Shown: positions 11,908 through 28,629 of the stretch, in pieces | How the letters are laid out: each line of letters starts with the position of its first letter | How positions within the stretch are numbered: the first letter of the stretch is position 1 | NCBI GenBank assembly: GCA_000708835.1 | Contig: DF237024.1 | Location: 62,001 to 126,000, forward strand | Direction of reading: 5' to 3' | DNA from: Klebsormidium nitens | Lineage: Eukaryota; Streptophyta; Klebsormidiophyceae; Klebsormidiales; Klebsormidiaceae | DNA length: 64,000 nt | Notes under the pieces: model-generated | Database searches by the model: none | What the model was told of the DNA's origin: nothing | Seen by the model: only the letters and a program-made list of their open reading frames with translations | Program-made: the position numbers and the translations under genes

Positions 11908-12653
11908 ACTATCCAACCAATGTGCGAGTAAAAGGTCAGCTATTTCAATAAGAGGCAGACCTTATTCAACAGGATTCCAGCATTGCTCTCCTCCTCAACT
12001 GGATAGAGCCGCCTAGGAGCCTCCTACTGGCAGCTGCAGAGCTCCCCTCCGAGTTTCGAAGTTTCTCTTCTTGCTGCTGAGCACTGCTTTTTAACAGGTT
12101 GCTGGTGCCACCACCACTCACTGCACAGTCTGCCACAGTACGTCCACTGCCAGCGTTCACAAGACGACACCGCAATGATGACGTCACTAGCTACCCATAG
12201 CCTATGATCATGTGGCTTGATGGCAAAGCTTTCAATGCAAACTAGCATGAAGAGGCTTCGATTGCAGGTGCTTCAGGATTTTGTAAGCAGCAAGACTGGT
12301 TCTTTACAGGGGACATAAAAGCTAGTTAAGTTAACTTAAATGAGCGGGCTCTCTTGCCAAAGGTATCAGCAGTCTGCTCATGCACCCCCAAACGGCCCAA
12401 GTTACGAAAGGGTACGAAACCAGGGGTGTTTAGAAACAAGCTGCTTTATCCGGGCAAGTCCCTTTTCAACCTTGGAGCCAATCACAGGAGGCCGTGTGGA
12501 CCTAAAAAGCAACTTATTGGTTTGCGGTAAACCAGAGCGCTGCTTGCTGCAGGTTTCCGCCTAACCCTCCACCTTCAGAATTCTGAATCAAGGTTCAAGG
12601 TGCTTCACGTACAATATTGAGCTGCATTTTGGAAGGGCATTTTGAACGCAAAC
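11908..12653. promoter_or_regulatory. Shared divergent promoter region, aldehyde oxidase / CPOX
   Basis: The two start codons face away from each other 746 bases apart, so this region must hold both 5' untranslated regions and promoters. A perfect 14-base palindrome, TTAAGTTAACTTAA, lies at 12326-12339. No clear TATA box was identified and no coding frame resembles a protein. Confidence 0.6.
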
Positions 12654-18505
<5,852 letters not shown>

Positions 18506-20069
18506 GCTCACGAATCTGGTTTTGTATGCCACGTGTCGAAGGCGGGCTGGGAGTTGGACAGACGCTGGCGTGCAATGCATTGAATAAGTCACGGCTTGGG
18601 AGCCTTACCTCTGTCCTCGTTTACGTTTCATCCTGTCGTTGCTGCTCATGGCTTACGCGGAGCATCCAAGCGGCCCGTAATTGATGTAGCCGAAAAGGAC
18701 GCTCTTAGTTGAGAATGTTAAGAACATCAGTATATGTAAACGCCATTGTTTTCCAAGAGTCTATTTCTTGAAGCTTTTTATGCCTTTGTCGACTGCTGAA
18801 CTGCCTGACTTGAGAATATGGGAGCTCGAGTGCATTATCTGGCCGGTATATTGTCTATGTACGACTTTCCTTGCGATCAATCAGAGGTCGAGCTCGTCTG
18901 ATTAGACCTTCAATGTCTGTTGACTCCAACGTTCAGCCAGTGCAGGGTCCTGGCAGGCCGCCCCGTCTTGAATTGAACTAAAGTCGCACTGTCATGACGT
19001 TCTCATGCAGATTCGTACTGCCAGAAATGGAATCATGCATCGAATCGCCCGTACACTGCAACTGAATTTCGACAGCGTGGCACTGCCACCCCAATGCCAG
19101 AGCCATGCCGGCAAGTTTCCACTAGCGGCCGTCGGCGTGGCCGGCGGGCAATGCAACCGTCCTGACTTGACAAAAGAAAAACGTATATGTGACAGGTTTT
19201 CAAGCATGCGCCGAGTGAGGCGCTGTACTTTGCCATTTTGAAGCGAAGAGATTTTTTGCGTACACATGGCGGCATGAGGTGCAATGATAGCGGCAGTGGT
19301 TCCCGCACTTGGGCCGCATGCAGCCAGTGTAAGCCGCCGCCGATATACAATGATTCTACTTTTAGTATTGGATTGTCGCCGCGCTCTATTTCGAGAGCAG
19401 CGGATTGGAGCTCCTCGACGCGCTCATTCTCATACCGTACGACATAATATGATAAATGAAAGTTCGGTGTGTACTTGATTCACTAGCTGGCACTTGACGT
19501 GGCTCAGCTGCACGTCATTGCCGGATTGCATGAGGCTACCTTGAGCCGCGCCATGATCGAGACGAATTTCGCCGGGTCGTTCAATTATGCAAGCTTCCTC
19601 CACCGGCCTGAGAGCACGTGTCAGGCGGGCCATATGCCAGCACGATATTCGCGCGAAGCAGCTTATACCTTAAGCTTAGACGTGCACCGCACTGACTAAC
19701 TTGATTGCAATCATGACCGCCTACAAATGTTTGTTTCACAGCATGCGAAATGGAAACCGAAGCGAAAGCCACATTGACCGCAGTCGCAGAACCAATACGC
19801 ATGATCTGACCATATGTCGTCCCCAGAACAGATTCTTCACCTTGGCAGAGTTTGAGCTCCGATGCATTCGGCTTCAATTACTTGCCGTTCTAAGGAATTG
19901 ATCGCAAAATTTGATGCCTTGCAGATCTTCACTGCGTCCTTGATCTGCCTTTCTACGCTACTCTGCCAATCCGAACCGTCCACATACCTCTACGTACCGA
20001 CGATCCTTTGGAGGCAGCGTGAAACAGTCTTTTCTCTCTTTTCCGTGTCGGTATACTCTATCTACGCCC
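18506..20069. other. Intergenic region, CPOX to GST (convergent 3' ends)
   Basis: Lies between the stop codons of the plus-strand CPOX and the minus-strand GST. No frame longer than about 100 codons and no recognisable protein motif was seen on either strand. It presumably holds the two 3' untranslated regions. Confidence 0.6.
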
Positions 20070-22513
20070 TCAATCGTACGCTTTCTTGGCCGCCGGCCGC
20101 TCCTTCACTCTCTGGTACCATTCGTACGTCCTCGGGTAGTTCTCCTGGTTAAGCACCTTAACCCGGGGGTTCTCTGCCAGAATGTACACAGCGAAAAGTA
20201 AGCTGATGTCCACGGCTGTGAAGTCGCCCCCCACCACGCCCCCCGGGCTCTCCTCGAGGCCCTGCTCGAGAGCCCGCAGCGCGTCTATGGTCGCGTTCTG
20301 GTACCTGCAAAGCAAAGAAGAAGTTGTGCTAACTTCACACAAGCATAATCAGTTATCGACGAGTACGGTTCATCTCGTCAATCAAACGTCACGAGATGCA
20401 ACAGCCCGGGTTCCGAGATTGTGTACAGAACGCAGGTCAAGGACTTTGATAAAAGCTGGATTAGTTCCAAGACATTGCGACGACCGAGGTTTGGGACGCG
20501 GCTTAAGCGAATGCATTGACGTTCCTTCTACCGAACGGGATGGAAGATTAATCGATTGAAGGATCGCCCGGTATGCGTTTTCCTGATGAACCCTCGTCTG
20601 GGCTCACTCTGGGCGTATGATCTGCTCATCCTCCGCAGATATTTCAGTGCAATCTCAGTCCCGCAAGGAAACAGCAATCGTCAGAACGTTTTCCATCCAT
20701 ATTTGGGATCTCCAGAATGTGACAATCATTCAAGCACTTCAGATCGGTGCTGTCTCTAGGAACCTTTAATCAGATCGTGGTGTCAGCACAGGACAAAATG
20801 AAACTCTACGTGCAATACAGGTCGTGAGACGAAGAGGCAAAGACCAAGATGAAACACCAGGACTTTTCACCAGGATTATTCTCTCAAAATGAATAGCTGA
20901 TTGTTTGCGCGCGCACATTTCCGCGGCTTTGGCGTCGCGCTCCTCTTCCGGCAGCAGCGCGACGTGCCGCAGCCAGCCCCCGAGCGGAACGGACAGCGAC
21001 GTCTCGCTCCACGTCAGCCACTTCAGGAAGTCGGCACGTGGCACCCTCTGATTGACGGGCGGCGCCAGCTTGTGCTCGCGGTCGTACTGCTCCAGGAGGT
21101 ACTCCATGATGGCGACTGCGCGCGCGAAGAGACGGGAGTCTTCGTGAGTTACTATTATTCAAATCCAACTTGATGTCGCGTTTTCGGGGGGGGAGAAAAA
21201 AGCGTTCGGTTGTTGTTGCATGCGGTGTCCTTCCGTGTGCCGCACGCGACTACCTGAGCATCGTACTTTCATCTGTTTATCGGCGGAATCGTAAGCCCGT
21301 TCATTCAGGGAACTTGGCGATCTGAATTGCCGGTTTACATTCTCTGAAGCAACTCGGATTAGAATGCTCCTGCATACTTCGCTCATTTGGTAAACGATCA
21401 GATTGTTGGGCCTCTGAATGAGTCGGAAAACCGCTCGTTATGCCACGTTTCTCGCATTAAATCTCCGCAACGGTCCTGACAACCGTCAGTGTCATTGAAA
21501 AAGGTCTTAGCCCCCTCCTAGCTGCATAAACGACCGTCTGTGAACCCAGAGCGGTTTGCAAGGATTCAGACTCTTCCAGATGACCAGCCGTTCAGCGCCC
21601 GCTGGAGCTGAAGCAACGCTTGATCACGGCGACATATAACCTCGAGGAACACTCACTTGATTCCTCCATCACGATGTCGCCGTCTTTGATCGTCGGGAGC
21701 CGTCCCTCGGGGTTGATCCGCGAGAACTCGGGGTCGTTTCTGAGGACGCCCCGGTGCTCCTCGGGGTTTGGCACCCGCTTCACCTGCAAAGTGATGATAA
21801 GATACGGTGAAATAGCTACGCTCAGTCGTCTGCCACGTGGAGACAGAACATTTCGCAGTGCGCTGAAGCGGGAAAGGGGCCTTCCTGCTGTGTTACTTCT
21901 TGCGTTTTTGAAGCATCCTGAACAGTCTCTATCATGAACAGTTGCACGTGTGCTGCGAACTTGTGAACACGTTGAAGCCTTTGATGCTTCTTTTGCTAAG
22001 GAACGCCCAATACACGTTTGCCAGATCCGTGCCTAAACCCGCTCAAATCAGGCAAGGTTTCAGTTTCCGTTTCTCAGAGCCCATTTAAGCTTGAGAAGCA
22101 TGCACGAGGCCGGTCCGCCTCGCAGAGTTGCCGAGCTCACAACGGTGCATACAAAAGCATACTCAATCAATGCATCCGATACCAAACAGGATACTCAAAT
22201 TTCTCTGCTCGAGTTCGCATCTGGAAGATACTTTTGATTGACTATATTGCCATCAAACTGAACGCAAAGTAGCTCGCTTCTGAGAGGTTCGGAACAGTTT
22301 TCTGAGCAAAAGCGTTACTGAAAGCAGAGCTGTCTCTGCCTTCTTTATTACCCCCCAAGAAGGGAGTGTCTTTGGAGAACAAAGTGAAGCTCCTATTCAC
22401 GGTGGAAAGAAGCTTACTTTGTACGGCAGCCCCAGCTCCTCTAGCAGGAAGACGACGCGCACCGACCGCGTCGGCGGGCAGTGGTACACCAGGATGTCCG
22501 GGCCGTCCGCCAT
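20070..22513 (-). CDS. Glutathione S-transferase
   Basis: Conjugates glutathione to electrophiles in the cytosol. Exons: 22418-22513, 21657-21783, 20917-21115, 20070-20304; 218 residues, standard GST length. The N-terminal thioredoxin-fold half begins ILVYHCPPTRSVRVVFLLEE, a typical GST start with candidate catalytic Ser/Cys in HCPPTRS. NPEGRLPTIKDGDIVMEES supplies the cis-Pro loop and the glutathione-binding E-S pair, followed by IAIMEYLLEQYDRE. The C-terminal helical half includes GGDFTAVDISLLFAVYILAE, matching the conserved GST_C N-capping region. The exon 3 donor (AT|GTGCGC) was chosen because it keeps phase and joins KAAEM to YQNATIDAL. The class is uncertain; the N-terminus resembles bacterial, fungal and moss-type GSTs. 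The start codon abuts a minisatellite. Confidence 0.9.
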
Positions 22514-22514
22514 G

Positions 22515-22655
22515 CGTCCGCAGCTCTGCGCAGATGACTGCACGCGTCCGCAGCTGTGCGGCGCAGATGTCCACACGTGTCCGCAAGTGTGCGCAGATCT
22601 TTGCAGGCGTCCGCAGCTGTGCGCAGATGCCTACACGTATTCGCAGCTCTCTTCG
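22515..22655. repeat. Minisatellite directly upstream of the GST start codon
   Basis: About 4.5 degenerate units of 28-33 bases built on CGTCCGCAGCTGTGCGCAGATG followed by a variable CTACA/CCACA tail. It begins one base beyond the GST ATG, so it occupies the 5' untranslated region or core promoter. Confidence 0.9.
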
Positions 22656-23508
22656 AAGATGCCAAGAGAACAAGTTGCGTACTGGGAAGATTTTGCTGGC
22701 TACTTGTTGCGAGGTGCCCAATGATGCGGCACACCCTAACATGACTGGCGGTAGGACCCACATCTGCAAGCAAGATTTCGCGTGGCGTCTTTGTTGAGCT
22801 GCTACGACGGGGGTGTGAATGACTCTCCCAGAAGTACCTCAAAGAAAGCGCACGCAAGGCCTCGGTCGGAACGAAGCAGCTCGGGTGACTCGATTCGAGA
22901 TTGCTCTCAAGGTGATCGATTAGCTTGCTGAGCCTCTGAATACTTAGGATGGTCCCAACCTTGGCGCACTCGCAATCGAAGCAGTCCTCGATGACTCGCT
23001 TCGACGATTGGGCTGCCGCACAAGTCGCGTTCGGTCGCGCGGGTCTCAAGCCGCGCAAGCAGAGACGATGGGTGCATGCAACATGCGCCTGATGAGGTCG
23101 ACCAGGCTCAGGATTCCTTCGCGTCCGCTTGGGGCAGAAACCGTTCGTTCGGCGCTTTGGTTGATCGCACTCACCTTAGCAAGCTTTCAGTTGCTGAGTT
23201 CCAAATTCTCAGCTTGTGACAAGCAGTGGGCCAGATTTGCATCAAGTATCTGGGCGGGAAGAAAGTTCTTGTGGCGATCGAAAGGGACTTAATCGGAGAA
23301 GATTGTACGATGTCATGTGTTTATTCTGGGGCACTCCTACCATTTAGCAGCGGGCACCAGTGCAGATCAGCGTGCAGGTCAACAATGGCCCTTCAGCGGG
23401 AAAGTGCATCTGGTCAGGAACACTACCAGCTTGCAAGCGTCTCTCGAGGGGTTAGGGAAGGGAGTAGAGAAAAGGGACATATCTTAACATCGATCTTTCG
23501 AAGCGCGT
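22656..23508. other. Intergenic region, GST to gene A (divergent)
   Basis: Lies between the GST minisatellite and the gene A start and must contain both promoters. A minus-strand frame at about 22840-23050 is open and moderately protein-like (IDHLESNLESSHPSCF) but resembles no family and has no supported splice partners. Confidence 0.5.
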
Positions 23509-26500
23509 ATGGCAGGTGGAGCTTGCAGAATGGAAGGGGCGAAGAAAGACCTGTCAATCGACGATGACTATCAGTCGTGCGTCTTCTTGATAACCAATGC
23601 AGGCTTTGCCAAGCGGAGCAAGCAGGAGTTTCGGACCCTTTCGCAGGAGCTCGAGTCGTACGGCCCCGGACTGTCCGGATGGTTCGAAGTCTACGCAGCC
23701 AATCCCGGAAGTGGGCGCCCGTCCCCCATTTTTTTGCGGGTGGTAAACGCATTTCTTGAGAGGTGGTCGCCCGAAAATACACTGAAGGAGTCGGAGGGCT
23801 TCAGCTACCACGCGGCGACCACCAGCTTTCACATAAGCCGCGAGGTTTGGGAGGGTTTGGACGCAGGGTTCAGGCGCGACTTTGACGCGGCGCGGGAAAG
23901 ATTGGGGTGAGCACATTTGAGAGCTCCGCGCTAGAGAAGTCCGTTTTAATTCGTGTGCTAATCCAGACAGTAAAGGCGGGGCTGAAATATATTGAATTCC
24001 TTGGAAAAGAAGCAGGGAGAACATCTTACGACGAGGAGTGCGTTCGCTTCGTTCTGGGAAGCCGTATTAGGAGTAAGAAACCGGAGCAATTTGCGAACGC
24101 CACAGGCCGCTTTCAATCGCGTTATCTTGACAGCAGAGTATCCTTTCTTCCTTCCAGACTCACTGCATTAGTCGGCCATGCCTCTTCTTCAAGGGCCAAT
24201 TAACATATTGACTTCCCATCGGCGTGCAACTTTGCGGAAGTAGACTGCTCTCCTCGGCTCGCTCCTGAGTACTGACTTCAATATTCACAGCTTATCGTCG
24301 CCTAGTTCTGACGTTTCGACATAATCCCACCAGTATTTGGTTATCTCCTTCCGACTCCACTGCAAATCAGCAGCTGATTGTAACACCTTTTCCTTTTAGT
24401 TCAGTTCAAGCAAGGTAGAATCTGTTGTTCTGAAAGCGCCGTTTCCACGATGATCTCCTATTCTATCTTGACAAAGGAGGGCAAGAAAGCTTACCAAGAC
24501 AGCGAGCGTTTGACACAGGAGTTTTTGGCCCTTAACCATGGTTGGTTATGAGCTGCTTGTGGGCTGGTTAGAGAGTAATCATGTGTCCGATAAGATGACT
24601 TGGGCGGTAACCAGCCCCGGAACAAGTTCAAAGCCAGGTTATCTTTCCATTAACCAGAGACTCAGTCCGGTAACCCGCCTGGTTAGCAGCCAAAACTCCA
24701 TGTGTGAGGGTGATCACTCCTTTGCTCATCTCCACTCTGTTTCCGCGCGTGCAGGAAGCCACTGAACTCGTGTGTTTCGATGGCAAAGATCTTGACCCTG
24801 ATGATGGTCGATATCGAGCGGAACAGAAAGGTTTGGCTGGTGAGATCCCAGGCGCGTTTATTCCGGCATTCTCGATCAGGAATGATCCGGGAAGGTCCGT
24901 TGCAAGACTCAAAACAGAACCTACCAACTTTGGCATCGGGCCATTTAAACACACAGAGAAAGTCCAAGAAGAGGGTAACAAGGATTGAAAATGCTCTTCC
25001 AGTGTCTCTTTGAAAGAAACTCACCAGGTATTGGAAGGGTTTGTGTTCGTAGATTAAAACCCTTCAGCGGAAAGCTCTCTGCTTCGATTCGACAACCGTT
25101 AGCTTGCTCTAGCTGACGACGAACTCGGTAAAAGGATTCATCAACTCTGCTTCTACCTCCCCCTCTGACGATGAAGCATCAAAAATTTCGCTATTTCCTG
25201 GCGCAATCCGGTTATGGCTCTCGCATCAATCCAGAAATCAAATCGTCAGCCGCCGGACGCGCCGATTTCGGACGCTCTGCGGCGGACGCCTTTCGGACGC
25301 ATCCTGGAGAACGGGGCCTACGCGCCGCCGCCAGACTGGTCAACCATCTTGCAAGGGTTTGCGGGAGGCGGCCGCGGCGTAGTGCCGCAGGGGGCCGCTT
25401 CCAAAAAGGTGTGAACTCAAACCTATAATGCCTTGCCGCGAATGCTAAGTTTCGATTTAAGTTCTTGGCCACAGACTGGCGCGCTCTACTCGAAAGCTTT
25501 CAGGGAGGCGGCCGCGCGGCCGCGCTGCGTGATGCGGCCGCGCCGCGTGATGCGGCCAGGGAATGTCCGGTGCGTTAGCATTCTCAGGTTCCGGGTAGTG
25601 GCTCGCGCTTGTCTTTTGCTCTGGAAAGTCTGGAAATGCTCAAATGAGCAAGCGCCAGCCGGTCTGTAGTCTACAGGAAGATCGACGCAATTTGGTGCTG
25701 ACAGTCGTTGGATCTGTTGATTCCGGTACTTCTTAGCCTCAAGATATCACTTACATTCGCAAAAGTGCAACCGCCGTGTCTTCGCCAAGCAAGTAGAGAA
25801 ACTTGCCAGTGTCCCCGTCCGTTCGAACCTCGCAATCTCTTCAGAGGTTTCTCAACGACAACGACGTTCTCTGGACGTTGCAGATGCGTCTCAGTCACGA
25901 TGATCTTTGATGCGTTTGCCGGATGCGACCGCGGCGGCGAGCGCGCCTCCAGAACGCGCGCACCCCCTCCCTTTCTCGCGCGCAGCATGCGCCGAACGCG
26001 GCGCCCCGAGCCCGGGCTCGGTCGTGGAGCCACAAACCAAGCCGCTGAAACCGATTCCGGTGTCTCGACGGAACCGGACAAAGTCTCTCAGGTCTTCCGC
26101 CTCAGCGGTGTGAGAAAGGCGAGTTGCATAAGCTTTAAAGCCGACTGCCGTTTGCGGGCTGATTTGGAGACTCGTTGACGGTCATCCAAGTGAGGAAACC
26201 GAGGATTTGCAATTGAATCGGAAGTCTTCTGAATTTCGCGTTTTGGGGAGTTTGTTTCAGATTCCAGGACTTACCATCCGTTCTTTCGGCCGTCCCTCGT
26301 GAGTTCAATCATACTTCTAGTGTGTGCACGTTTTGTAGAATGTCGAAGTATGAAGCACGCAGAGTTGCAAAATCTACCGACTCGAGGCTTTCTGAGGATG
26401 TCGCCAGCGCACCTGAGGAGCAAGATGTGGTTCGAGCTCCATAAAACACTGTAATATCTAGCACTGCATAAGAAAGGGAAAGTTATATCGCAGACATCCC

Positions 26501-27103
26501 ATAGGCGCCGCCGAAATTCATGTTTTCGAGCGTGATAAGCAAGGAGCCTAGCGAAGTCATCAATCTGCAGTCCTGGTCCGCCCTTGTGACAATTTCAACT
26601 TGACAAAAAAACACTGGCGATGAGGATTGCATTGTCGGGGCTCAACAGCAGTGCTTGACTCGATGAGATTCTATTATCTCGATGGTTTCAAGAGCGTCAA
26701 AAGCGTCCTCGCATTTCACGTTTCCTGATATTCAGACAGACAATATACACTTGCAGGCGGGCCCAAAGCTCCCACAGGAGCCCCCGGCTAAAAGGCATAC
26801 GAGGACTCGGAAGAGAGCCGATCCGATTGGCGATTCAAGCGCGGCCGCGGCCAAGGCGACGCGGCCGCGGCTCCCAAAGCCGCGACCAACAAAGTCGCGG
26901 CCGCCAGAGTCGTGCCAGAAACCGTGGCCGCGACCGCGGCCGAGACCCAGTCGCGTGCGCCGGATCAGGGCGACCCGGTATGGGAGGTGGCCGTGCAGCA
27001 CGTCGCCGCCATGCTCAGGAACGGGGTCCGGGGTCTGTTGCTGGACGGCGCTGAAAGAGCCCGGGACGAGCGGTCGGGGGAAATAGAGGTCGAGAAGGAA
27101 TGA
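23509..27103 (+). CDS. Unrecognised family, copy A (tandem paralogue of B)
   Basis: Function unknown. Proposed exons: 23509-23906, 24755-24839, 25235-25408, 26795-27103; about 321 residues. An in-frame ATG at 23530 aligns better with copy B. Exon 1 carries WFEVYAANPG, FLRVVNAFLERW and HISREVWEGLDAGFRRDF; exon 2 LNSCVSMAKILTLMMVDIER; exon 3 GRILENGAYAPPPDWSTIL; exon 4 is Ala-rich then VAVQHVAAMLRNGVRGLLLD. Exons 2 and 3 have exactly the lengths of those in copy B (85 and 174 bases) and every phase agrees. The exon 4 acceptor is uncertain. The better-looking CAG at 26756 opens a Pro/Arg-rich frame unlike B, while the AG at 26794 gives the B-like frame. An extra exon near 25930-26000 is possible. 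No transmembrane segment or known catalytic motif was seen. Confidence 0.72.
25498..25560 (+). repeat. GC-rich repeat in gene A intron 3, partly echoing exon 3
   Basis: CAGGGAGGCGGCCGCG at 25500 resembles GCGGGAGGCGGCCGCG near the end of exon 3, and is followed by two copies of GCGGCCGCG.YGCGTGAT. It may be a weak exon-edge echo or simply a GC-rich repeat. Confidence 0.5.
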
Positions 27104-28629
27104 TGGACAAAGAAAAGCTTATCGATTCATGGATTTACTGCACAGACCTTGGGGTGGTGCTGAGAAAAGGAGTGTGGCGTTCAAATCAAAAGGCCCTACC
27201 TGCTCTGGTTACTGATTGAGAAGCAGAATCTTGAAACGTATCCCAAAGACGTCTTCTGTGCAGAAGGATGTAGCGCAGCATATAGGTGAAAGGGAACTGG
27301 GGATACACTTGCCGTACAAGCCGCGTAAGAATAGGGTTGAATGCGGACAATTGAGCCATGTGGGCAGCGTCACATGATGCTCGTACTTTTAATGGATCTG
27401 CGCTCACGTTGCTGTGAATCAAGACAACGCACGACGGATTCCAACATCTTCGTCATCGTCTAGTCTGCATCGAATTCATCTCGTCAGGAAAGTGCAAAAC
27501 CGCACAACAAACTTAGCGAACATAAAGTGCATACCGTGAATATATCATGAAGGATCAACAACTTTGTTTTCAATCTGGAAGCGCGCGGGCAGCAAGCAAG
27601 ATCGGCTGTAAAACGCTGTGTACCATGCGGTAGTGATTCCAGTTCAAGGTACTGCGAAGTCTGCTTGGAAAGCCCATCATTGGTGATTTTGTTATGGTAT
27701 CTCGCTGGCAGATCTAGAAAAGGGTCTATGGTGACCAGAGCTTCGAATTTATGCAATTGATAGTCGCGCGCAAACCGTGTTACCGATGGAACATCATAGT
27801 TGCAGAGCCTTTCTTTCAAAAGGTGGTCGAAGCTCTTAAAAATCTGAATTTAACGCCTGATTTGGCAAACAGGCCAAATTTAACATTCCGAGTTCAGTTT
27901 GAAAGAGCGCGCTCAGTCGTAATATGAAGATTCAATCTTCTAACGGAGCCGCCTGAAAGCGATCCCCTGATCTGCCCATTCGGGGGCTTAGAAAGAAGAA
28001 AGAAAGCATCTGCCGACGTAGGATTAATATAAATGACGAACCAAATGCAGCTTATCGGATCAAAGCACTGGTATGCGTTAGCTCGGACTCGACTTACAGT
28101 AGTCGGCCAGGTTTGACCAACCGTACATCTCTTCCCGACACAGTACGGACGAAGCGAGCTGCTGACGAATGCTTGCATGCAAGTTGTTTGGGAAGGGGCG
28201 AATTGTCATGCAGAACCTTGCGCACTTCTCGTGCCTTCCACCGCATGCCCTTCAAGCAAGACATGAACCTGAAACTTGGATCAAAGCGCCAGATTTGAAG
28301 AGCCAACACTGGCCGGACGCACCCGCGGCCCTTTCAAGGGCAAATTCAGCCTAAGCTTCATTCGAGGGGGTGTTCTTTTGAACCCCATCAAGAAGAAAAC
28401 GTTTCAGGGTCACTCATCCAGCGCCGATTCTGCCAGTTAGTTTTACCTTGGAGAGCAGAGAAAGGGCGTGACTATCTTCGAGAATCACTGCGCCCATTAT
28501 TTAGGCTGTGGCTGATTGCAAAGTGGGCTTCGCCTGACACAGAAATACAGGGTTCGTGGCTACAAGGGCATTCATCGGCCCCTTTTGAAGGATTCTTTTA
28601 ATCTGAAAGCAAACGCCCATTTCAACAGG
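27104..28629. other. Intergenic region between copies A and B
   Basis: Lies between the stop of A and the start of B, same orientation. Only short chance frames were seen. It should hold the A 3' region and the B promoter. Confidence 0.55.

Noticed and set aside
22441-23058. 205-codon minus-strand frame through the minisatellite
   Set aside because: It runs over the GST start in a different frame. The repeat simply keeps several frames open, and there is no family resemblance.
26682-27086. Pro/Arg-rich frame in the last exon region of gene A
   Set aside because: Not listed as the main model because the C-terminus matching copy B is in another frame. Kept as an open alternative in the findings.
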